The position numbers and the translations under genes are program-made. The notes under the pieces are model-generated. The model made no database searches. It saw nothing but the letters and a program-made list of their open reading frames with translations, and was not told where the DNA came from. DNA of 64,000 nt from Streptomyces sp. Edi4 (GTDB lineage: Bacteria; Actinomycetota; Actinomycetes; Streptomycetales; Streptomycetaceae). Of this stretch, positions 25,590-34,329 are shown piece after piece; the stretch's first letter is position 1; each line of letters opens with the position of its first letter. Location of the stretch: NCBI RefSeq assembly GCF_040253615.1, contig NZ_JBEJGY010000004.1, positions 5,270,001-5,334,000 on the forward strand. Reading direction: 5' to 3'.

Positions 25590-26627
25590 TCAGCTCCGTC
25601 CGGCCCAGATGTTGGTGCCCTCGGTGTCCACGGCGAAGGTGTCGATCTCCTTCAACTCCCCTTCGGTGAGCGCCGGTCCGCCGAGCGCCGCCACGTTCTG
25701 CTCCAGCTGGCGCACGCTGGACGCGCCGATGAGCGCCGACGTCATGCGCGGGTCGCGCAGCACCCAGGTCAGCGCCAGCTGCGCGAGGGACTGGCCGCGA
25801 CGCGAGGCGATGTCGTTCAGGCCGCGCAGCCGGCGTACCACGTCGTCCGAGAGCAGACCCGGGTCGAGGGACTTGCCCTGGCTGGCGCGGGAGCCCTCCG
25901 GAATGCCCTTGAGGTACTTGTCGGTGAGCAGCCCCTGGGCCAGCGGCGCGAAGGAGATGCAGCCCATGCCGGCCGCCTCCAGGGTGTCGAGCAGGCGGTC
26001 CTGCTCCGTCCAGCGGTTGATCATCGAGTACGACGGCTGGTGGATCAGGGCCGGCACGCCCATCTCGCGCAGCAGCCGCGCCGCCTGCCCGGTCTGCTCG
26101 CTGTTGTACGAGGAGACGCCCACGTACAGCGCCTTGCCCTGCTGGACGGCGGAGGCGAGCGCGCCCATCGTCTCCTCCAGCGGGGTGTGGGGGTCGAAGC
26201 GGTGCGAGTAGAAGATGTCGACGTAGTCCAGGCCCATCCGCTTGAGGGAGGCGTCGAGGGACGACATCAGGTACTTGCGCGAACCCCACTCGCCGTAGGG
26301 GCCGGGGTGCATCAGATAGCCGGCCTTGGTGGAGATGACGAGTTCGTCGCGGTACGGGGCGAAGTCCTGGCCGAAAATCTTGCCGAAGTTCAGCTCGGCG
26401 GAGCCGGCCGGCGGGCCGTAGTTGTTGGCCAGGTCGAAGTGGGTGACGCCCAGGTCGAAGGCGCGGCGCAGGATCGCGCGCTGGGACTCAAGGGCCCGGT
26501 CGTCGCCGAAGTTGTGCCACAGGCCGAGCGAGACGGCGGGGAGCTTGAGGCCGCTGCGGCCGGTGCGGCGGTACTCCATGGAGTCGTAACGGTGGGGGTC
26601 GGCGAGGAAGCGGAGGGATTCAGTCAC
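25590..26627 (-). CDS. Aldo/keto reductase
   Basis: 345 residues. The GTG at 26627 has CAGGGAAAC upstream; a later ATG (MEYRRTGRSGLKLP) is the other candidate. Catalytic residues can be followed: Tyr in ANNYGPPAGSAE, Lys in ISTKAGYLM, His in FYSHRFDP. The C-terminal cofactor region SSVRQLEQNVAAL follows. It resembles the YghZ/GpR-like subgroup (AKR14-type), NADPH-dependent reductases of aldehydes such as methylglyoxal. It is divergent from the cis-prenyltransferase. Confidence 0.9.
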   Translation of the reverse strand: MTESLRFLADPHRYDSMEYRRTGRSGLKLPAVSLGLWHNFGDDRALESQRAILRRAFDLGVTHFDLANNYGPPAGSAELNFGKIFGQDFAPYRDELVISTKAGYLMHPGPYGEWGSRKYLMSSLDASLKRMGLDYVDIFYSHRFDPHTPLEETMGALASAVQQGKALYVGVSSYNSEQTGQAARLLREMGVPALIHQPSYSMINRWTEQDRLLDTLEAAGMGCISFAPLAQGLLTDKYLKGIPEGSRASQGKSLDPGLLSDDVVRRLRGLNDIASRRGQSLAQLALTWVLRDPRMTSALIGASSVRQLEQNVAALGGPALTEGELKEIDTFAVDTEGTNIWAGRS

Positions 26628-26763
26628 GTTTCCCTGCTTATCACGGACTTGTGACAGACCGAGTTGGGCCGCCATGACCCCTGCGCAGTACTGTGCTTTG
26701 TCTGGGGCGGCCGGTGTGCGGGGCGGCGGCGGGCCCCCGGAAGGCAACGAGAGGGTGAAATCG

Positions 26764-27525
26764 GTGAGTTTGCGCGACCTGGTCTACAGGCTCTATGCGC
26801 GCCGGGTGGAAGGCCGCCTCGACCACGACCAGGTGCCCAAGCACATCGGCGTCATCCTGGACGGCAACCGGCGCTGGGCCAAGGCGTCGGCCCGCAGCCC
26901 CGAGCAGGGCCACCAGGCCGGAGCCAGCAAGATCCAGGAACTGCTCGGCTGGTGTGCCGAGACGGATGTCGAGGTCGTCACCCTCTGGCTGCTCTCCACC
27001 GACAACCTGGACCGCCCCGAGGACCAGTTGATCCCGCTGCTCGGCATCATCGAGGACGCGGTGCGGGACTTGGCGGCGGACGGGCGCTGGCGGGTGCATC
27101 ACGTGGGCAACGCGGATCTGCTGCCCGGGCACACCCAGTCCGTGCTCAAGGAGGCCGAGCAGGCCACGCACGACATCGACGGGATACTGGTCAATGTCGC
27201 CGTCGGCTACGGCGGCCGCCAGGAGATCGCGGACGCGGTCCGATCGCTCCTGCTCGAGCACGCGACGAAGGGGACGTCCTTCGAGGAGCTTGCGGAGATC
27301 GTCGACGTCGAGCACATCTCGGAGCACCTGTACACGCGGGGGCAGCCGGATCCCGACCTCGTGATCCGCACGAGCGGCGAGCAGCGGCTGTCCGGGTTCA
27401 TGCTCTGGCAGTCCGCGCACTCCGAGTACTACTTCTGCGAAGTGTTCTGGCCGGCCTTCCGCAAGGTCGACTTCCTGCGGGCGCTGCGGGATTACGCGGC
27501 GCGGCATCGCAGGTACGGCACCTGA
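26764..27525 (+). CDS. Cis-prenyltransferase (isoprenyl transferase)
   Basis: 253 residues. The GTG at 26764 has GAGAGG nine bases upstream; another GTG lies at 26755. Family motifs are HIGVILDGNRRWAK with catalytic Asp33, TLWLLSTDNLDRP, and the C-terminal DLVIRTSGEQRLSGFMLWQS. It condenses isopentenyl diphosphate onto an allylic primer to give a Z-polyprenyl diphosphate. The neighbouring PIN-PhoH gene matches the mycobacterial arrangement Rv1086/phoH2, where Rv1086 makes the short Z,E-farnesyl product, so a short-chain activity is possible. Whether it is the essential undecaprenyl enzyme cannot be told. Confidence 0.9.
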   Translation: MSLRDLVYRLYARRVEGRLDHDQVPKHIGVILDGNRRWAKASARSPEQGHQAGASKIQELLGWCAETDVEVVTLWLLSTDNLDRPEDQLIPLLGIIEDAVRDLAADGRWRVHHVGNADLLPGHTQSVLKEAEQATHDIDGILVNVAVGYGGRQEIADAVRSLLLEHATKGTSFEELAEIVDVEHISEHLYTRGQPDPDLVIRTSGEQRLSGFMLWQSAHSEYYFCEVFWPAFRKVDFLRALRDYAARHRRYGT

Positions 27526-27570
27526 GCGCTGGCCGCTGTGTGTTGAGTGCTGGTGGGTGAACGCCGCCCG

Positions 27571-27975
27571 CGCAGTTCCCCGCGCCCCCGGCAGGGTCTG
27601 TGCTGGCCCGCATGGGCAACCTCAGCCTGTCCGGCACTTGAGGACGAGCGCCCTTTAGGCGCGAACGGGGTTTGGGGCGGAGCCCCAAGGGTCGGCTTTT
27701 GGGTGCGGGCCCGTGGTCGGTTGATCGCGCAGTTCCCCGCGCCCCTGTCAGGGTCTGTGCTGGCCGGCATGGGCAACCTCAGCCGATCCGGCGTTTGCCC
27801 CCGGCAGGGTCCGTGCTGGCCCGCATTGGCATACCCCAGCCTGTCCGGCGATTGAGGACGAGCGCCTTCAGCGCGACCGGGGTTTGGGGCGGAGCCCCAA
27901 GGGGTCGGCCTATGCGTGCGGTCCGTGCGTGGCTGGTCGCGCAGTTCCCCGCGCTCCCAGGCAGGTTGCCCCCGG
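27571..27975. repeat. Dispersed GC-rich intergenic repeat, two full and one partial copy
   Basis: Modules recur in order: CGCAGTTCCCCGCGCCCC, then GTGCTGGCCCGCATGGGCAA, then TTGAGGACGAGCGCC, then the hairpin TTTGGGGCGGAGCCCCAAG (27671-27689 and 27883-27901). Copies start at 27571, 27729 and 27940 (partial). Related modules occur again at 54143-54410. The whole 27526-28271 stretch carries no convincing gene. Confidence 0.85.
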
Positions 27976-28271
27976 CCGGGCGGGGCTGGGTCCGGTGGGA
28001 ACTCTGGGCATATGACGGGGCATGGCTTCGCTTGTTCGAGGGCATAACCACCCCAGGTCGACGTCCGGTCCACGGCCGTCGGATCTCAGTGGGCGGCGAA
28101 CAACGCCACCCGCCCGGGAGGCCCTTTGCACCAGGACGACCGCGCACCGCACGCGGGCGACGTGGAGGGCCGGAGCTCGGCCCGCGCAGCGCGGCCGAAG
28201 CCCGGTCCCCGTTTCCGCGACGCCGTCGCACCCCGATCTCATGCGCCTCTTACGAGGGGGTACGTCCTTCC

Positions 28272-29594
28272 GTGGTGACCAGCACAAAGCGCCGCATGCC
28301 CGACCGGCGCACCTACGTACTTGACACCAGCGTCCTGCTGGCCGATCCCAACGCGATGACCCGGTTCGAGGAGCACGAAGTGGTGCTCCCCATCGTCGTG
28401 GTCACGGAGCTGGAGGCCAAGAGGCACCATCCCGAGCTCGGTTACTTCGCCCGGCAGGCGCTGCGCCTGCTTGACGACTTCCGGGTCCGCTACGGACGCC
28501 TCGACGCCCCCATCCCGATGGGAGACCTCGGTGGGACCCTCCGCGTCGAGTTGAACCATTCCGATCCCGGCGTACTGCCCGCCGGCTACAGGTTGGGGGA
28601 CAACGACTCCCGGATCCTCGCCGTCGCACGCAACCTCCAGGCGGAGGGCTACGACGTCACCGTCGTGTCCAAGGACCTGCCGCTGCGGATCAAGGCGTCG
28701 TCGGTGGGTCTGCTCGCCGAGGAGTACCGGGCGGAACTGGCCATCACCGACTCCGGCTGGAACGGCATGGCCGAACTGCCGCTCAGCGGCGAACAGGTCG
28801 ACCTCCTGTTCGAGGAGGAGACGCTGTACGTCCCGGAGGCGGCCGGGCTCCCCGTCCACACCGGGCTCGTGCTGCTCTCCGAGCGCGGCAAGGCGCTCGG
28901 ACGGGTCACGCCGGACGGGAACGTGAAGCTGGTACGGGGCGATCGCGAGGCCTTCGGCATCCACGGCCGCAGCGCCGAGCAGCGCATCGCGCTCGATCTG
29001 CTCCTCGACCCCGACATCGGGATCATCTCGATGGGCGGCAGGGCCGGCACGGGCAAGTCGGCGCTCGCACTCTGCGCGGGCCTCGAAGCCGTCCTTGAGC
29101 GCAGACAGCACAAGAAGGTGATGGTCTTCCGGCCGCTGTACGCGGTGGGCGGGCAGGAGCTCGGCTATCTGCCCGGCTCGGAGGCCGAGAAGATGGGCCC
29201 CTGGGCGCAGGCCGTCTTCGACACGCTGTCCGCCGTGACGAGCCGTGAGGTCATCGAGGAGGTCACCTCGCGCGGCATGCTCGAAGTCCTGCCACTCACC
29301 CACATCCGGGGCCGCTCCCTGCACGACGCCTTTGTGATCGTGGACGAGGCGCAGTCGCTGGAACGGAACGTCCTGCTGACCGTTCTGTCCCGGATTGGGG
29401 CCAATTCCCGCGTGGTGCTCACTCATGACGTGGCCCAGCGCGACAACTTGAGGGTCGGCCGGTACGACGGCGTCGTCGCGGTGGTCGAGAAGCTGAAGGG
29501 ACACCCGCTGTTCGCCCACGTCACCCTCACCCGGTCCGAGCGCTCGCAGATCGCCGCCCTGGTGACCGAAATGCTGGAGGATGTTCAGCTCTGA
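28272..29594 (+). CDS. PIN domain-PhoH ATPase (PhoH2-like)
   Basis: 440 residues. The GTG at 28272 lies 11 bases after GAGGGGG. The N-terminal PIN domain (about 12-145) has acidic residues Asp18 (VLDTSVLL), Glu47, Asp110/Asp112 (GDND) and Asp135 (VSKDLPLR), all consistent with an active metal-dependent RNase. The PhoH ATPase follows, with Walker A GRAGTGKS (256-263) and Walker B VIVDEAQSL. The mycobacterial homologue PhoH2 unwinds and cuts RNA and is preceded by an overlapping antitoxin, PhoAT. Here no overlapping small upstream gene is obvious. A strong terminator follows. Confidence 0.93.
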   Translation: MVTSTKRRMPDRRTYVLDTSVLLADPNAMTRFEEHEVVLPIVVVTELEAKRHHPELGYFARQALRLLDDFRVRYGRLDAPIPMGDLGGTLRVELNHSDPGVLPAGYRLGDNDSRILAVARNLQAEGYDVTVVSKDLPLRIKASSVGLLAEEYRAELAITDSGWNGMAELPLSGEQVDLLFEEETLYVPEAAGLPVHTGLVLLSERGKALGRVTPDGNVKLVRGDREAFGIHGRSAEQRIALDLLLDPDIGIISMGGRAGTGKSALALCAGLEAVLERRQHKKVMVFRPLYAVGGQELGYLPGSEAEKMGPWAQAVFDTLSAVTSREVIEEVTSRGMLEVLPLTHIRGRSLHDAFVIVDEAQSLERNVLLTVLSRIGANSRVVLTHDVAQRDNLRVGRYDGVVAVVEKLKGHPLFAHVTLTRSERSQIAALVTEMLEDVQL

Positions 29595-29611
29595 GGCAGT
29601 ACGCGCCAGTT

Positions 29612-29657
29612 GGCGCCGTCCGGCGAGCGCAGCAGCTTAGCCGGGCGGCGCCTTTTT
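29612..29657 (+). terminator. Intrinsic terminator of the PIN-PhoH gene
   Basis: A 13-bp stem, GGCGCCGTCCGGC (29612-29624) with GCCGGGCGGCGCC (29640-29652), contains one G-U wobble, has a 15-base loop and is followed by TTTTT. It begins 17 bases after the stop codon. Confidence 0.9.
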
Positions 29658-29770
29658 CTGCGTCAGGTTGGTGAAATCAGGGGCGCCGAACGTGGTGTGA
29701 CGTTTCCCACGCAACGGAGAATTGCTTCGCGGCGTTGCCTTCCGGCAGAGTCTTGGATCCGTCAGGCCCC

Positions 29771-29925
29771 GCATACGGCACCCCTGTATCCCGGGTACCC
29801 CGGTACCCACGCAACTCAATAGCCGAGCCGTATGCCGCCCGCGCATCACGCGGCGCTTCCCGCGAGGAAGTTGCCCATCGGGTCAGTTCCTCCCGTGACC
29901 CAGCAGTTGGGAGGAGAGAGCCAGG
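29771..29925 (+). promoter_or_regulatory. Structured leader upstream of the transglycosylase, possible cis-regulatory RNA
   Basis: GCATACGGC (29771-29779) pairs with GCCGTATGC (29827-29835) and encloses the perfect hairpin GGGTACC/GGTACCC (29793-29808). Downstream, three alternative pairings compete for the same bases: GAGGAA (29864) with TTCCTC (29887), GGGTCA (29880) with TGACCC (29896), and TCCTCCC (29888) with GGGAGGA (29909). It lies in a 322-base region between the previous terminator and the gene. I could not match it to the c-di-AMP (ydaO) consensus. Confidence 0.5.
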
Positions 29926-29979
29926 GGCACGATCGCGTCCGCGAGGTCACCCGTGCGGACGCCGCTGGAAGGAAACCGT

Positions 29980-30690
29980 GTGAGCCGGATCTCGGTCCGG
30001 GGATTCGCGGTGGCATCTGCCACTGCGGTCACCACCGTTGGCGCCGTAGTCGGCGTTGCCGCGGGCAGTCCCGCCGCCGCTTCGAACGACAACTTCGAGG
30101 CAACCGCGGCCGGCACGACGCTCCTCGCGGACCTCCCCGCCGGTCAGCAGGCCCAGGTGCAGACCGCTTCTCTGACGCAGCAGGCGGACGCGCAGGCCGC
30201 GCAGGCCAGCGCCACGGCGAAGAAGTCCGCCGAGGAGGCCGCGCGCGTCCAGGCCGCTCAGGACGCCAAGGCCAAGAAGGACGCCGCGGACAAGGAGAAG
30301 CAGGACAAGGCCGACGAGGAGGCCAAGGCCCGCGATCTGGAGACGCAGGCGGCCAGCCGCTCGGCGAGCCGGACCGACTTCGCGGTCAAGAGCTCCTACT
30401 CGGTCTCCGAGATCCAGGCGATCGCCCGCCAGATCGTCCCCTCCGGCCAGTTCCAGTGCTTCAGCCACATCGTGAACAACGAGTCGAGCTGGAACTACCA
30501 GGCCACCAACGCCGGTTCCGGCGCCTACGGTCTCGTCCAGGCGCTGCCCGGCAACAAGATGGCCTCGGTGGGCTCCGACTGGCAGACCAACCCGGCCACC
30601 CAGATCAAGTGGGGCCTGAACTACATGAACGAGCGCTACGGCAGCCCCTGCGGCGCCTGGTCGTACTGGCAGTCCCACAGCTGGTACTAG
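29980..30690 (+). CDS. Secreted transglycosylase SLT-like protein with coiled-coil N-terminus
   Basis: 236 residues. The GTG at 29980 has GGAAGG about seven bases upstream. Signal peptide about 1-34. Then an Ala/Lys/Glu-rich coiled coil (about 60-120) precedes a compact lytic-transglycosylase-like domain: QIVPSGQFQCFSHIVNNESS with Glu as catalytic acid in NNESSWNYQATN, GAYGLVQALPGNKM, and the C-terminal YGSPCGAWSYWQSHSWY. Proteins of this kind cleave peptidoglycan glycan strands in Streptomyces growth and germination. The structured leader suggests post-transcriptional control. Confidence 0.9.
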   Translation: MSRISVRGFAVASATAVTTVGAVVGVAAGSPAAASNDNFEATAAGTTLLADLPAGQQAQVQTASLTQQADAQAAQASATAKKSAEEAARVQAAQDAKAKKDAADKEKQDKADEEAKARDLETQAASRSASRTDFAVKSSYSVSEIQAIARQIVPSGQFQCFSHIVNNESSWNYQATNAGSGAYGLVQALPGNKMASVGSDWQTNPATQIKWGLNYMNERYGSPCGAWSYWQSHSWY

Positions 30691-30744
30691 TCCGGCCGGT
30701 TGGGCGGCCCGACGGAAACCTCCAGGGCCCACTCGACCTCGTGG

Positions 30745-30773
30745 AGCCCCGCACCGTCCTTCGGTGCGGGGCT
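30745..30773. terminator. GC hairpin after the transglycosylase gene
   Basis: AGCCCCGCACCG (30745-30756) and CGGTGCGGGGCT (30762-30773) form a perfect 12-bp stem with a five-base loop. It has no T run, as often in Streptomyces. Confidence 0.75.
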
Positions 30774-30856
30774 TCGCCCGTGTACGGTCGGCTTCGGACA
30801 GCACGGGGGAGGCGCCGGGGAGAACCGGCGCCGGGGGAAAAGGGAACGGCGGGATC

Positions 30857-32392
30857 ATGTCGACAGTGCCCGGTTTGCTCGCACGGCTTGGCGCCGGCCT
30901 GACCCGGTGGGGAGAGCGCCTTGAGGAGCGCCGGGCCGAGACGGAGGCCGGGGCCGATGAGGAGGTCTCCGTCCCGGTCGCGGCCCACGCGCCGAAGGCG
31001 GCCCCGGCACGGGCCGTACGGGAAGCCGCAGCGGCCAAGTCCCGGGCGCCGGCGGACGCTTCGCAGGATCACGCCCCCGACCACGTACCGCCGCCGCCCA
31101 CGTACGCGCCGGCCGTGGCGGCCCGGCCCGATCCGGTGCACGCGGTGCCGTGGAGCATGCGGGTCGCGGCCGAGGTCGGCTGGCGGCTGCTCGTGCTGGC
31201 CGGGGCCATCTACGTACTGACGCAGATCATCAGCGCGGTCAGCCTGGTGGTCCTCGCGTTCGTCGCGGCTCTGCTGATCACCGCGCTGCTCCAGCCGACC
31301 GTCGCCCGGCTCAAGCGCAGGGGACTGCCGCGCGGGCTCGCCACCGCGGTCACCGCGATCTCCGGGTTCGTCATCATGGGGCTCGTCGGCTGGTTCGTGG
31401 TGTGGCAGGTCATGGACAACCTCGACGACCTGTCCCACAAGGTGCAGGGCGGCATCGAGGAGCTGAAGAGCTGGGCCCTGAACAGCCCGTTCCATGTCAC
31501 CGAGGACCAGATCAACCAGATCGCCAAGAACCTCAGCGACACCATCGGCGCCAACACCAACGAGATCACCACGGCCGGGCTCCAGGGCGTGACCGTCCTG
31601 GTCGAAGTGCTCACCGGCATACTGCTCGCGATGTTCTCGACGCTGTTCCTGCTCTACGACGGCCCGAAGATCTGGCAGTGGGTGCTCAAGCTGGTGCCGG
31701 CGGCGGCCCGGCCGGGGGTGGCGGGCGCGGGCCCCAAGGCCTGGCGCACGCTCACGGCGTATGTGCGCGGCACGGTGATAGTGGCTCTGATCGACGCGAT
31801 CTGCATCGGCGTCGGGATCTACTTCCTCGGCGTGCCCATGGCAGTGCCGCTCGCCGTGTTCATCTTCCTGTTCGCCTTCATCCCGCTGGTGGGCGCGGTC
31901 GTCTCGGGTGCGCTCGCGGTCGTGGTCGCCCTGGTCACCCACGGCGTCTTCAACGCCCTGATGGTGCTGATCGTGGTGCTCGCGGTGCAGCAGATCGAGG
32001 GGCACGTGCTCCAGCCGTTCATCCTGGGCCGCGCGGTGCGGGTGCACCCGCTCGCGGTGGTCCTCTCGGTGGCCGCCGGCGGTCTGGTGGCCGGCATCGG
32101 CGGCGCCGTCGTCGCGGTCCCGCTGGTTGCCGTCACCAACACGGTGGTCGGCTATCTGCGCCAGTACGCCCGCGACAACGCGATGCGCGCCGCGCACCCG
32201 GAGGGCGCGACGACGTCCCCCGAGGAGCCAGGCCCGGACGGAACGCCGCCCGACGCCACGCCGCCCGGCCACGGTGCGTCCGCGCCGACGCACGAGGAGA
32301 AGCCATCCGAGGCGGCCCCCGAAGCGTCGACGCACGACGAGACCCCGCCCCCCGACGCGCCACCCGGCCCACCCGCCGGAAAGCCCGAGTAA
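30857..32392 (+). CDS. AI-2E family (PerM-like) membrane transporter
   Basis: 511 residues. ATG 30857 follows AAAAGGGAAC. A soluble, Pro/Ala-rich N-terminal about 95 residues precedes the family core of about eight helices: LITALLQPTVARLKRRGLPR, the amphipathic middle with TEDQINQIAKNL, FAFIPLVGAVVSGALAVVVA, and EGHVLQPFILGRAVRVHPLA. The C-terminal 60 residues are Pro/Glu-rich and disordered. Members export small molecules such as AI-2 or act as Na+/H+ antiporters. The substrate is unknown here. Confidence 0.9.
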   Translation: MSTVPGLLARLGAGLTRWGERLEERRAETEAGADEEVSVPVAAHAPKAAPARAVREAAAAKSRAPADASQDHAPDHVPPPPTYAPAVAARPDPVHAVPWSMRVAAEVGWRLLVLAGAIYVLTQIISAVSLVVLAFVAALLITALLQPTVARLKRRGLPRGLATAVTAISGFVIMGLVGWFVVWQVMDNLDDLSHKVQGGIEELKSWALNSPFHVTEDQINQIAKNLSDTIGANTNEITTAGLQGVTVLVEVLTGILLAMFSTLFLLYDGPKIWQWVLKLVPAAARPGVAGAGPKAWRTLTAYVRGTVIVALIDAICIGVGIYFLGVPMAVPLAVFIFLFAFIPLVGAVVSGALAVVVALVTHGVFNALMVLIVVLAVQQIEGHVLQPFILGRAVRVHPLAVVLSVAAGGLVAGIGGAVVAVPLVAVTNTVVGYLRQYARDNAMRAAHPEGATTSPEEPGPDGTPPDATPPGHGASAPTHEEKPSEAAPEASTHDETPPPDAPPGPPAGKPE

Positions 32393-32741
32393 CCCCGGGG
32401 CGGGCAGCGAAAGGGCCCCGCCGATATCGAACGACGCCTCCGAATGCCTCCGCCCGCGATCCGAAGAGCCCGCCCCAGGCCCCGGAGGGTACGTTCTCGA
32501 CGGTGCCCCCACGCCGGACACGAAGCCGACGATCCACCCGGCGACGGACCGGGTCGAGGACGCCCGCTTCCCCAAGGCCCAGGCCGGACGGGTCGAGGTG
32601 GGGCGCCGGATCGGCACCGACGGCATGCGGCTGTTGAAGATGATCTGGACCGATGACGCCCCTTTGGCGCTTCGGACACCGGACACTGCCTCCGGTGCGG
32701 ATCACTGAAGTCCGTGACCGTCCCGCACGCCCGCGGCGAGG

Positions 32742-32922
32742 TTGCCCACCGGCAGGACGCCCGCCACGATTTACTGGGACAACCAGCACGTGACCTGCCC
32801 GAACGGCATCACCAGCACGCAGTGGAACCCGCCCCGTTCGCAAGATGGACTGCTGGCCATTCGGGTCCAGCCCTCTCCAGCGCCGCGAGCATCCGCACCG
32901 ACACCTGACTCGTCGGCAAACC
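32742..32922 (+). pseudogene. Remnant of an IS1182-type transposase
   Basis: The reading ATIYWDNQHVTCPNGITSTQ followed by WNP and GLLAIRVQ matches the conserved F-T-I-D-W-x-x-R-x-V-T-C-P-x-G segment of IS1182/IS1380-like DDE transposases of actinobacteria. No start, no DDE residues and no further similarity on either side are seen. The rest of the 32393-33033 gap is degenerate sequence in which I recognise no gene. Confidence 0.4.
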
Positions 32923-33033
32923 CCGCGCCCGCGCCCGCACCAGCCCCCTGGGCAGCACTTCGCCCCGCCGCATAACGACGGGGCGAAAGCGTAGGGCCCG
33001 GCCCGGGTGAGTTACCCGCGGCCCCCGGAGGGG

Positions 33034-33567
33034 TTACGCCGCGAGCGCGGCCTCGGAGTCCAGCGTGACGCCCACGGCCTGGATCACCGCGGCGATCTTG
33101 AAGGCCTCCTGGATCGTCTCGCGGTCGACGCCGGCCTTGCGCAGGACCTGCTCGTGCGAGTCCAGGCACTGGCCGCAGCCGTTCACTGCGGAGACGGCGA
33201 GCGACCACAGTTCGAAGTCGACCTTCTCCACGCCCGGGTTGCCGATGACGTTCATCCGCAGACCGGCCCGCAGCGTGCCGTACTCCGGGTCGGAGAGCAG
33301 GTGGCGGGTGCGGTAGAAGACGTTGTTCATCGCCATGACGGCGGCAGCCGACTTGGCGGCCGAGTACGCCTCGGGCGACAGGTTGGCCTTGGCCTCCGGC
33401 TCCAGCTCACGCAGCACGATCGGGCTGCGCGAGGCTATGGCGGTGGCGAGCACCGTGCCCCACAGCTGCTGGGCCGGCAGCTCGGAGTTGCCGATGACCG
33501 AGCCGAGGTTCAGCTTCAGGTCCTTGGCGTAGTCCGGGACGGCGGACTTCAGCGCGTCGAGGGACAT
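33034..33567 (-). CDS. ahpD: Alkyl hydroperoxidase AhpD
   Basis: 177 residues. The catalytic CxxC is NGCGQCLDSH (Cys131, Cys134) with the proton-relay His138, and Glu118 in DFELW fits the family. AhpD has thiol-peroxidase-like activity and in actinobacteria is the electron donor for AhpC. It starts only three bases after ahpC, so the two are one operon, divergent from oxyR. ATG start. Confidence 0.97.
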   Translation of the reverse strand: MSLDALKSAVPDYAKDLKLNLGSVIGNSELPAQQLWGTVLATAIASRSPIVLRELEPEAKANLSPEAYSAAKSAAAVMAMNNVFYRTRHLLSDPEYGTLRAGLRMNVIGNPGVEKVDFELWSLAVSAVNGCGQCLDSHEQVLRKAGVDRETIQEAFKIAAVIQAVGVTLDSEAALAA

Positions 33568-33570
33568 GGA

Positions 33571-34125
33571 TCACTCACCGGCCAGGAGCGCGACCGGGTC
33601 GAGGGTGTTCTCGCCCTTGGTCCAGTTGCACGGGCACAGCTCGTCGGTCTGGAGGGCGTCGAGGACCCGCAGGACCTCCTTGGGGTTACGGCCCACGGAA
33701 CCGGCGGTCACCATCGTGAACTGGATCTCGTTGTTCGGGTCGACGATGAAGACGGCGCGCTGCGCGAAGCCGTCCTCGCCCTCGATGCCGAGGTCACGCA
33801 TGAGCTCGTGCTTGGAGTCGGCCAGCATCGGGAAGGGCAGGTCGGTCAGGTCCGGGTGGTCCTTGCGCCAGGCGTGGTGCACGAACTCGGAGTCACCGGA
33901 GAAGCCGAGGACCTGCGCGTCACGGTCGGCGAACTCGTCGTTCAGCTTGCCGAACGCGGCGATCTCGGTGGGGCAGACGAAGGTGAAGTCCTTGGGCCAC
34001 GCGAAGACCACGCGCCACTTGCCCTCGTAGGTCTTGTGGTCGATCTGCTGGAACTCCTGGCCGCTCTCCAGCGACACACAGGCAGTCAGGTCGTACGTGG
34101 GGAACTGGTCACCAACAGTGAGCAC
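33571..34125 (-). CDS. ahpC: Alkyl hydroperoxide reductase AhpC (2-Cys peroxiredoxin)
   Basis: 184 residues from the GTG at 34125, with AGGAGAGC just upstream. The peroxidatic Cys51 lies in FTFVCPTE, and the resolving Cys is in the C-terminal ELCPCNW. It reduces H2O2 and organic peroxides using AhpD. It is divergent from oxyR, whose product should activate it when oxidised. Confidence 0.97.
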   Translation of the reverse strand: MLTVGDQFPTYDLTACVSLESGQEFQQIDHKTYEGKWRVVFAWPKDFTFVCPTEIAAFGKLNDEFADRDAQVLGFSGDSEFVHHAWRKDHPDLTDLPFPMLADSKHELMRDLGIEGEDGFAQRAVFIVDPNNEIQFTMVTAGSVGRNPKEVLRVLDALQTDELCPCNWTKGENTLDPVALLAGE

Positions 34126-34220
34126 GCGCTCTCCTAGCAAATCGAGGAAGTACCGATTCGAGCGGATTCGGAAGCTTCCTGGGGGGTTGGACGGATTACC
34201 GATCCTGGCACAGGAGGCAT

Positions 34221-34270
34221 TGATCAGGGAAATAGCTAGACTGGGTCAGCCTGATCGGAGGTGCCTATCA
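34221..34270. promoter_or_regulatory. Candidate OxyR operator between ahpC and oxyR
   Basis: The 204-base divergent region contains TGATCAGGGAAATAG (34221-34234) and CCTATCA (34264-34270), i.e. ATAG-type half sites facing each other, with TGATC (34252) between. OxyR contacts four ATAG-like elements about 10 bp apart, so the arrangement is plausible but the match is imperfect. Confidence 0.45.
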
Positions 34271-34329
34271 GTGCGCCTGAGTAAAGAGGAGCGTGGGTCC
34301 ATGGGGCCGAGTGGGCGAGGTGGCCGGTC

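Noticed and set aside
29700..29979. c-di-AMP (ydaO) riboswitch before the transglycosylase
   Set aside because: GATCCGTCAG is reminiscent, but the other conserved blocks of the class could not be found in order.
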